A DNA stretch of 12,114 bases from an uncultured Coriobacteriales bacterium (GTDB taxonomy: Bacteria; Actinomycetota; Coriobacteriia; Coriobacteriales; UMGS124), in the NCBI GenBank assembly GCA_903789505.1, contig CAIFEU010000074.1, positions 1,106-13,219 of the forward strand. Reading direction: 5' to 3'. Position numbers and translations under genes: made by a program. Below the pieces are notes generated by a model. That model was given only the letters and a program-made list of their open reading frames with translations. It made no database searches and was not told the DNA's origin. How positions within the stretch are numbered: the stretch's first letter is position 1; each line of letters opens with the position of its first letter. This document shows positions 1-5,640 of the stretch, one piece after another.

Positions 1-133
1 ATGGTAGACATCTCGTTCGTGACACCACATCCCGAGGCTCATCGTCTAGTATGAGTAGGTTAATTTCCGCTTCGAGGCCATGTGCGCGAGGCGCCTCCAG
101 CGGGCCCGAGCGCCCCTTTCAGTGAGGAGAATG

Positions 134-685
134 ATGCCGATGCCAGCTCTGTATACGCCCACCTACAAGCCTGCGGGCGATGAGGTCGCCGTCTTCGAGA
201 CCAGCAAGGGCACGGTCGAGGTCAAGCTCGACGCGGAGGGCGCCCCCATCCACGTCGCCAACTTCTGCGAGCTCGCCGAGAAGGGCTTCTACGACGGCAC
301 GAAGTTCCATCGCTATGTTCCCGGCTTCGTCATCCAGGGCGGGGACCCCAACTCCAAGAACGTGACGAGCCAGGAGGCAGCCAGCGGCAGGAAGGCCGAC
401 GGCAGCCCCATCGTTCCGCCGCTCGGCACGGGCGGCCCGGGGTACTGCATCAAGGCCGAGTACCGCACGAACCCCAACAACAAGCATAACGACGCGGCCC
501 TCGCGATGGCACGCTCGATGGCTCCCGACTCTGCCGGCTCTCAGTTCTACTTCTGCCTCGGCCCGCAGCACGGGCTGGACCGCGACTACACCGTCTTTGG
601 GCAGACGCTCAGCGGGCAGGACGTCATTCGCCAGCTTCGCGTCGGCGACGAGCTGGTGCGCGTCACGATCAAGCACGGCGCGTAG
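134..685 (+). CDS. Cyclophilin-type peptidyl-prolyl cis-trans isomerase
   Basis: Catalyses cis-trans isomerisation of peptide bonds before proline and so assists protein folding. The 183-residue product is nearly all one cyclophilin domain. It carries the FHR active-site motif (about residues 58-60), the IQGGDPN segment (Gln68), GTGGPGYCIKAEY and AMARSMAPDSAGSQFYF (Phe near 138), and ends with LDRDYTVFG. The position matching Trp121 of human cyclophilin A appears to be Gly or His, as in many bacterial members. No signal peptide or membrane segment is visible, so it is probably cytoplasmic. The reading frame is open back to an ATG at 80, but that adds a basic stretch unlike the family. A GAGGAG-type ribosome site at 124-129 precedes ATGs at 131, 134 and 140; 134 was chosen and 140 is nearly as good. 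Stop is TAG. The family is certain; the substrate and exact start are not. Confidence 0.93.
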   Translation: MPMPALYTPTYKPAGDEVAVFETSKGTVEVKLDAEGAPIHVANFCELAEKGFYDGTKFHRYVPGFVIQGGDPNSKNVTSQEAASGRKADGSPIVPPLGTGGPGYCIKAEYRTNPNNKHNDAALAMARSMAPDSAGSQFYFCLGPQHGLDRDYTVFGQTLSGQDVIRQLRVGDELVRVTIKHGA

Positions 686-770
686 GGTCTCGGGTTCCCC
701 GCAGCCGCGAGTCGGGCAGCTTCGGCGGCAGTCTCGCGTGGTGCGGCATGTTTGATGGCGCTACTTCTAG

Positions 771-775
771 AGGAG
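771..775 (+). promoter_or_regulatory. Ribosome binding site fixing the GTG start of the TPR gene
   Basis: AGGAG sits five bases before GTG 781. It favours this start over the in-frame ATG at 748, which would add 11 residues. Confidence 0.75.
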
Positions 776-780
776 ACACG

Positions 781-2262
781 GTGGACATCTCTACCTTCAA
801 CAGGGCCAAGGCAGCCTATGACGCGCAGGAGTGGGAGACTGCGGCGATCCTGTTCTCCGCATGCCAGGAGGGTCCGGGCAGCGGGGAGGCGAGTCACCTT
901 CGCGGCAATGCCCTCATGCGCCTGGGAAGAGTTCCCGAGGCGGTGGAGGCATATCGCCGTGCCGCCCAGGACTCCTCCTACCCGCATCGCGGAGCCGTGT
1001 TCACCAACCTCGGCAAGGCTCAGGTCGCGCTCGGGGACTACAAGGGTGCCATCGAGTCCCTGCGCTCCGCAATCGAGGATCCCAACTACCCGGGAGCGTA
1101 CAAGGCATGGCTGGCGCTTGGCGGGGCTTACTCGCGACTCGGCGACGCGCGCAACGCCGGCATCGCATACCGCAAGGCGGCGCTCGAGGCGAACAACCCC
1201 GACCCCGCCAAGGCGCTGATCAATCTGGGTGTCTGCTTCGTGCAGATGCGCCGTCCCGAGGACGCCGCGAGCGCATACCGCACTGCCCTCGACTTCTCCC
1301 AGGACGCGAACGAGCGTGACATGATCCTGTCAAACCTCGGGCAGGCGTACGTCGCTTCCAACCGCATGCTCGAGGCGGTCCAAGCCTTCACGGAGGCAGT
1401 GAACGACGGCTACCAGCTGCTTCCTCCCGCACAGGCCGACTTCGACCGTGCGCGTCAGGCCGCCAACTCGCTCGCCGGCACCATGCAGGGTGCCGGCGGG
1501 TCTCAGGGCGCGTCCTCGGCGTCCCTCGCCGGACTGGGGGGTCCTGAGTCCGGCATCGACCCGCTCGATCCCCTGGGCAGGTCGGGGGAGGTCATGCCGT
1601 CGCCCGACGAGTCTGGCTTCTTCGACATCACCGAGGAGCAGATAGAGGCCGCCGGTAAGAAGGCCAAGCAGAAGTCGAGCGCCCCTAAGGGTAAGGGTCG
1701 CCGGCACGGCGTCTCGCCCTTGGTCGTGATTCTGATCGTCGTGATCGTCGCAATCGTGGGCTGCATCGTCGCCTACCTCGTCTTCGGGGCGGGCATACCC
1801 TCGCAGTCCTCCGCCATCAACTCCGTGTTCAGCGCTGCGGAGTCGGGAAGCTCAAGCTCCGACGGATGGTCGTCGGGAATCTCTTCCGACAAGCGTGCAG
1901 AAATGCTCTCGGAGGTGACGTCCGGCAGCACCCATGAGATTCGCGGTGTCGACTACAGCATGAGCGACTCGTCCACCGCCTCCGCGTACGTCCTGGTCAC
2001 GCTCCCCGAGGGGGGGACCATCTCCTACGATGTGACGCTGGCGCGGTCTGGGCTCGGATGGAGTGTCACGTCGGTGGAGAGCGCCAACTCCTCGCTCACG
2101 GCCAGCTCCTTCAGCGCCGCTGCGTCGGGGTCGGTCGCGACCGCGTCCTCGGCTTCGGATGCGACTGCCGCCTCGGCGGTCGCGACCTCCGCAGCCGCCG
2201 AGGCGACGGCGACCCCCGCACAGGCGGTCGACGCTACGACGACTGCGGCGGCAGCTGCCTAG
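781..2262 (+). CDS. Membrane-anchored TPR protein with exported Ser/Ala/Thr-rich tail
   Basis: Predicted 493-residue protein of unknown specific function. Residues about 6-210 form roughly six tetratricopeptide repeats, recognisable by the pattern LG.A....G....A...Y..A (for example residues 38-66, 71-101, 107-138, 143-173 and 180-210). TPR arrays bind other proteins. A Gly/Ser/Pro/Asp linker and a basic stretch (about 290-309) come before one strongly hydrophobic helix (about 314-335). By the positive-inside rule the TPR part is cytoplasmic and the C-terminus is exported. The exported part has a Ser/Gly-rich spacer, a small putatively folded segment (about 355-435, with alternating beta-like stretches) and a tail almost entirely of Ala, Ser and Thr. 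The GTG at 781 was chosen because AGGAG lies five bases upstream (771-775); the frame is open back to an ATG at 748, which has no such site. It lies upstream of the mre genes, so a scaffolding role in the envelope is possible but unproven. Confidence 0.88.
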   Translation: MDISTFNRAKAAYDAQEWETAAILFSACQEGPGSGEASHLRGNALMRLGRVPEAVEAYRRAAQDSSYPHRGAVFTNLGKAQVALGDYKGAIESLRSAIEDPNYPGAYKAWLALGGAYSRLGDARNAGIAYRKAALEANNPDPAKALINLGVCFVQMRRPEDAASAYRTALDFSQDANERDMILSNLGQAYVASNRMLEAVQAFTEAVNDGYQLLPPAQADFDRARQAANSLAGTMQGAGGSQGASSASLAGLGGPESGIDPLDPLGRSGEVMPSPDESGFFDITEEQIEAAGKKAKQKSSAPKGKGRRHGVSPLVVILIVVIVAIVGCIVAYLVFGAGIPSQSSAINSVFSAAESGSSSSDGWSSGISSDKRAEMLSEVTSGSTHEIRGVDYSMSDSSTASAYVLVTLPEGGTISYDVTLARSGLGWSVTSVESANSSLTASSFSAAASGSVATASSASDATAASAVATSAAAEATATPAQAVDATTTAAAAA

Positions 2263-2267
2263 GTTCG

Positions 2268-2303
2268 TTCCCCGGGCTTTGCTCGAGCGGATGTGCCGGG
2301 GAA
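2268..2303 (+). terminator. Inverted repeat after the TPR gene, possible terminator
   Basis: TTCCCCGG at 2268-2275 is exactly complementary to CCGGGGAA at 2296-2303, giving an 8-bp stem. The 20-base loop contains the palindrome GCTCGAGC. It begins six bases after the TAG of the TPR gene, as expected of a terminator, but no T-tract follows. An intrinsic terminator is therefore only a possibility. Confidence 0.35.
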
Positions 2304-2353
2304 ATCGCGCAATGGTGAACTCTGCGTGGGGGCGTCTTTCCCGCGCACTGTGC

Positions 2354-2375
2354 TCGCCCGCTCTGGCGCGGGCGA
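2354..2375 (+). other. GC-rich hairpin upstream of ndk
   Basis: TCGCCCGC (2354-2361) and GCGGGCGA (2368-2375) are perfect complements around the six-base loop TCTGGC. No run of T follows. It could be a terminator for the upstream gene or part of the ndk leader; the sequence does not decide. Confidence 0.4.
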
Positions 2376-2379
2376 AGGA

Positions 2380-2391
2380 TAGATGCATCTA
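2380..2391. promoter_or_regulatory. 12-bp perfect palindrome TAGATGCATCTA
   Basis: An exact 12-base dyad lies 26 bases before the ndk start, just after a GC hairpin. Its AT content stands out in this GC-rich DNA. It could be an operator for a dimeric regulator or part of the promoter region; no second copy was noticed in the window. The dyad is seen; the function is inference. Confidence 0.25.
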
Positions 2392-2417
2392 GACGGACAG
2401 ATAGAGAGAGGAAAGCC

Positions 2418-2822
2418 ATGATCGAGAAGACCTACACCATGATTAAGCCCGACGCCGTCGCAAACCACCACATCGGCGAGATTATCAACCGCATCGAGCG
2501 CAGCGGGCTCACGATTGAACGCATGGTGCTCGAGATGGTCACCCCCGAGCAGGCTGCCGCCAATTACGCCGAGCACAAGGGCAAGCCGTTCTACGATGGC
2601 CTGGTCGAGTACATTACGAGCGGCCCCGTCGTCAAGATGGTCGTTTCGGGCGAGAACGCCGTGGCAAACATGCGCCGTCTGATGGGCGCCACCGACTGCG
2701 CCAAGGCCGCCCCTGGCACGATTCGCGGAGACTTCGGCCTGAGCGTCGACCGCAACGTGATTCACGGCTCGGACTCCCCGGAGTCCGCTCAGCGCGAGAT
2801 CGGCATCTTCTTCGGCGCCTAA
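2418..2822 (+). CDS. ndk: Nucleoside diphosphate kinase
   Basis: Transfers the gamma-phosphate of ATP to nucleoside diphosphates through a phospho-histidine intermediate, balancing the NTP and dNTP pools in the cytoplasm. The product has 134 residues, the normal length for bacterial Ndk, and covers the whole domain. The N-terminal KTYTMIKPDAV carries the conserved Lys10. Tyr50, Phe58, Arg86, Thr92, Arg103 and Asn113 match the nucleotide-binding positions, and His116 in NVIHGSDS is the catalytic residue. The ATG has an AGAGAGGAAA ribosome site just upstream. The 155-base intergenic region before it, with hairpins and a palindrome, makes it a plausible first gene of the following operon. mreB begins only 26 bases after its stop. 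Nothing is missing or odd in the protein. Confidence 0.98.
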   Translation: MIEKTYTMIKPDAVANHHIGEIINRIERSGLTIERMVLEMVTPEQAAANYAEHKGKPFYDGLVEYITSGPVVKMVVSGENAVANMRRLMGATDCAKAAPGTIRGDFGLSVDRNVIHGSDSPESAQREIGIFFGA

Positions 2823-2848
2823 TCACTTTCGGCCCTGATTGGTAGCAC

Positions 2849-3889
2849 ATGTCTCTCCTTGACGGCATACTCGGACAGCATGGCGGCGACCTCGCCATCG
2901 ACCTGGGCACGGCCAACACGCTGGTCGCGACGCGAGACCGCGGGATCGTCTTGAACGAGCCCACGGTCGTCGCAATCGATCGCGAGCAGAAGCGCGTGCT
3001 TGCTGTGGGTGCCGAAGCCAAGCGCATGCTCGGCCGCACGCCCGGCAACATCGTCGCTGTCCGCCCGCTCAAGGACGGCGTCATCGCCGACTATGATGTG
3101 ACTGAGGCGATGCTGCGCTACTTCATCAACAAGGCGCGGGGCAAGCACTCCTTGCTGACCCCGCGCCCTCGCGTGGTCGTCGGTGTGCCGAGCGGGGTGA
3201 CCTCCGTCGAGAAGCGTGCGGTCTTCGAGGCCTCCGTCCAGGCCGGTGCCAGACAGGCGTACCTGATCGAGGAGCCCATGGCCGCCGCGATTGGCGCCGA
3301 CCTGCCGGTGGAGGAACCCACGGGGTCGATGATCGTGGACATCGGCGGGGGTACCGCCGAGGTCGCCGTCATCTCCATGGGTGGCATCGTCGCATCCAAG
3401 TCCATTCGTGTGGCGGGCAACGAGTTTGACCAGGCGATTCTGGAGCACGTCAAGGACGCGTACAACCTCAACATCGGTGAGCGCACGGCGGAGATCATCA
3501 AGATCAAGGTCGGCTCGGCCGCGCCGCTCGCCCACGAGCTCGACGTGGAGGTGAACGGGCGCGACGCCCTCACGGGCATGCCCAAGAGCGCCCGCATCGA
3601 GTCGGAGGAGATTCGGCGCGCGCTTGCCCAGCCCGTCAGCGAGGTGGTCAAGGCCGTGCGGGACGCGCTCGACATGACCCCGCCCGACCTCGCCAGCGAC
3701 ATCATGTACTACGGCATCCTGCTTTCGGGCGGCGGAGGCCTTCTGCGCGGTCTGGACCAGCGCCTTCGCGAGGAGACCGGCGTTCCGGTGAGCGTCTCTC
3801 CGACGGCGCTCGAGAACGTCGTGACCGGTTGCACGCGCGTTCTCGAGGCGAATGCCCTCAACCGTTCCTACATGCAGAGCAATCGCTGA
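2849..3889 (+). CDS. mreB: Rod shape-determining actin homologue MreB
   Basis: ATP-binding bacterial actin that forms membrane-bound filaments and steers the elongation machinery. The 346-residue product has normal family length. It carries the phosphate-1 loop AIDLGTANTLV (Asp18-Thr24), the IEEPMAAAIGADLPVEEP segment, the phosphate-2 loop VDIGGGTAEVAV (Asp164-Thr169) and the adenosine motif SGGGGLLRGLD (from Ser293). The short N-terminus SLLDGILGQHG is probably the amphipathic membrane-contact segment. An in-frame TAG at 2843-2845 rules out an earlier start, so ATG 2849 is firm. However, bases 2823-2848 contain no good Shine-Dalgarno sequence, so translation may be coupled to ndk, which ends 26 bases before. 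mreC follows after 45 bases. Confidence 0.98.
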   Translation: MSLLDGILGQHGGDLAIDLGTANTLVATRDRGIVLNEPTVVAIDREQKRVLAVGAEAKRMLGRTPGNIVAVRPLKDGVIADYDVTEAMLRYFINKARGKHSLLTPRPRVVVGVPSGVTSVEKRAVFEASVQAGARQAYLIEEPMAAAIGADLPVEEPTGSMIVDIGGGTAEVAVISMGGIVASKSIRVAGNEFDQAILEHVKDAYNLNIGERTAEIIKIKVGSAAPLAHELDVEVNGRDALTGMPKSARIESEEIRRALAQPVSEVVKAVRDALDMTPPDLASDIMYYGILLSGGGGLLRGLDQRLREETGVPVSVSPTALENVVTGCTRVLEANALNRSYMQSNR

Positions 3890-3934
3890 TGACGCTTCGC
3901 CTTGCCGCCGTCGGGACCCGTGAGGTGACCTGTC

Positions 3935-5029
3935 GTGGCTAACATGGACTCTCCGATAGGGGAAAGGGACCAGCGACGCGGGGTTCGTCTTCTCGTCATC
4001 CTGCTCGTGGTCTCGCTCGTGAGCGTGACGCTCTACTCGCGCGAGGGGAGCTCGGGACCGGTCCATCTTCTCAGGAGCGCCGTGCAGACGGTGGCGACTC
4101 CGTTCCGGCTCCTGGGCTCCCAGCTGGTTCGCCCGCTGGACGCGCTGGGCAACGTCGTCTCCAATCTCACCGCCGACTCCGCCACGCTCGAGGAGCTCCA
4201 AGGCGAGAACGAGCAGCTCGTCCAGCAGCTCGCCCAGTTCAACGAGTACAAGTCGGAGAACGAGCGCCTCGAAGCCATCCTTGCCCTCTCGAGCGCTTAT
4301 GACCTGCAAGGGGTTGCTGCCCGCGTGATCGAGAAGTCCGACGAGACGTGGACGGACACGATCGTGATCGACAAGGGCTCTACCTCGGGGATTCGGATGG
4401 ACATGCCGGTCACGATTGGATCGGGCGTCATCGGCCAGGTGTGCTCGGTCTCGGCTACGACCAGTACCGTGCGCCTGCTGACCGACCCCAGCATGGGGGT
4501 CTCGGCGATGCTCCAGAACTCGCGCACTACGGGCATCCTCGCGGGTTCGGTTGACGGGTACCTGCACCTGCAGTACGTGACCACCGACGTCGACGTTTCC
4601 ACCGGAGAGATCGTCGTCTCCAGTGGGCTTGGCGGCGTCTATCCCAAGGGGCTGCCGCTCGGCAGAGTCGTCTCGGTCTCCTCGGCCTCGTCTGACCAGT
4701 ATCTCGACATCACGGTGGAGCCCATCTCCCGGGCGTCGAACTACGAGGAGGTCTTCGTGATCACCTCGTTCGACGACCAGCTCGACGGCACGAGCATGGC
4801 GGGAGACTTTGCCGGTTCGTTCGGTCAGGCGTCCGAGGCGGTCGCTTCGACGTCCTTGCCGGCGTCGCAGCCTTCGTCTTCTGTCCCGGAAGACGCCGCT
4901 TCCAGCGCCTCCGGCGAGCAGGCTCAGACGGACGTCCCCTCGGACCAGGGTCAGGCTGAGGTGACGGCGGACGGCGGGTCCGTCGTGGAGACCGACCAGG
5001 GGGCAGGGGTCGCCGCCGTCGACGGCTAG
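3935..5029 (+). CDS. mreC: Rod shape-determining protein MreC
   Basis: Membrane scaffold of the elongasome, linking MreB and MreD to PBP2 on the outer face of the membrane. The 364-residue product has a basic N-terminus, one membrane helix (about 17-34), a coiled coil with charged heptads (about 82-116), and the double beta-domain typical of MreC (about 120-280; motifs VIDKGSTSGIRMDMPV and GLGGVYPKGLPLGRVVSV). A low-complexity Ser/Ala/Asp/Gln tail runs from about 285 to the end. The start is GTG 3935, with GAGGTGA six bases upstream (3922-3928); ATG 3944 is an alternative. The TAG at 5027-5029 is followed in frame by 12 more codons of the same composition up to a second TAG at 5066-5068, so the tail may recently have been shortened. 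mreD follows after 60 bases. Confidence 0.95.
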   Translation: MANMDSPIGERDQRRGVRLLVILLVVSLVSVTLYSREGSSGPVHLLRSAVQTVATPFRLLGSQLVRPLDALGNVVSNLTADSATLEELQGENEQLVQQLAQFNEYKSENERLEAILALSSAYDLQGVAARVIEKSDETWTDTIVIDKGSTSGIRMDMPVTIGSGVIGQVCSVSATTSTVRLLTDPSMGVSAMLQNSRTTGILAGSVDGYLHLQYVTTDVDVSTGEIVVSSGLGGVYPKGLPLGRVVSVSSASSDQYLDITVEPISRASNYEEVFVITSFDDQLDGTSMAGDFAGSFGQASEAVASTSLPASQPSSSVPEDAASSASGEQAQTDVPSDQGQAEVTADGGSVVETDQGAGVAAVDG

Positions 5030-5089
5030 GGCCAGGAGCAGGCCGACGTCCAGGCGACGGACGCGTAGCGGCGCGAAAGGGGGATCGGT

Positions 5090-5626
5090 TTGAGAATCGG
5101 CAGTGACATCGCGACACCAAAGCAGGAGAGGCGGCCCGCCACGATTCTCGGTGTGGTGCTCGTCCTCGTTGAGCTCGTCTTCTCGGGACATCTGACCGTC
5201 TTCGGCCTGCCGCCCCACTTCATGCTCGTCCTCACCGCCGCGCTTGCGCTGACCTTCGGCTCGCGGGCGGGATGCGTCTCGGGGTTCTGCCTGGGCATGC
5301 TCGTGGACCTGCTCGGCTCAGGACCCGTTGGCCTGTCCGCGCTGCTGTACTGCGCGGGCGGTTATCTGCTTGGGAGGTCCGAGCGCAACGTGTTCGCGGA
5401 CGGGTGGCGCGCCCCCACGCTCGCGATGGCTGTCCTCTCTCTGGCGTGCAACGTCCTGTACCTCGTCCTGCTGTTCTTCACGGGCACGAGCATCGGGCTC
5501 GCGGGGGGAGTGGTGGGTACGGTCGTCGCCTCCACCCTCGTCGATGCCGCCATCGGCGCCATCGTCATGGCAATCATGGCGCGCGTCTACTCCTCGGGCC
5601 AGCTCTCCTCCCGGGCGCTGCACTGA
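5090..5626 (+). CDS. mreD: Rod shape-determining membrane protein MreD
   Basis: Polytopic membrane partner of MreC in the elongation complex. The 178-residue product is hydrophobic, with about five membrane helices, and has the usual MreD length and pattern. FGLPPHFMLVLTAALAL is followed by a Gly-rich segment matching the family's G...G...GLLxDL signature (GFCLGMLVDLLGSGPVGLSAL) and by GGYLLGR. The start is TTG at 5090, supported by AAAGGGGGAT at 5076-5085. The gene lies between mreC and the PBP2 gene, the canonical order. MreD proteins diverge strongly, so position adds much to the assignment. Confidence 0.93.
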   Translation: MRIGSDIATPKQERRPATILGVVLVLVELVFSGHLTVFGLPPHFMLVLTAALALTFGSRAGCVSGFCLGMLVDLLGSGPVGLSALLYCAGGYLLGRSERNVFADGWRAPTLAMAVLSLACNVLYLVLLFFTGTSIGLAGGVVGTVVASTLVDAAIGAIVMAIMARVYSSGQLSSRALH

Positions 5627-5627
5627 C

Positions 5628-5636
5628 AGGAAGTGG
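5628..5636 (+). promoter_or_regulatory. Ribosome binding site for the long form of PBP2
   Basis: AGGAAGTGG directly after the mreD stop, four bases before TTG 5641. It supports translation of the extended PBP2 rather than only the shorter form from ATG 5983. Confidence 0.55.
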
Positions 5637-5640
5637 TCCC

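Noticed and set aside
1..133. Possible promoter (TAGTAT at 47-52) or small ORF (1-54) before the cyclophilin gene
   Set aside because: No -35 at usual spacing, and the 17-codon ORF at the window edge has no ribosome site or recognisable sequence.
706..738. CGCGAG/CTCGCG inverted repeat after the cyclophilin gene
   Set aside because: Six-bp stem with a 21-base loop and no T-tract; expected by chance in GC-rich DNA.
2092..2262. Repetitive-looking Ala/Ser/Thr codons at the end of the TPR gene
   Set aside because: Low-complexity protein tail without exact nucleotide repeat units; not a tandem repeat array.
2819..5218. 799-codon open frame on the minus strand antisense to mreB and mreC
   Set aside because: GC-rich codon bias on the + strand keeps the antisense frame free of stops; the product is Arg/Asp/His-rich with no recognisable domain, while the + strand encodes clear MreB and MreC.
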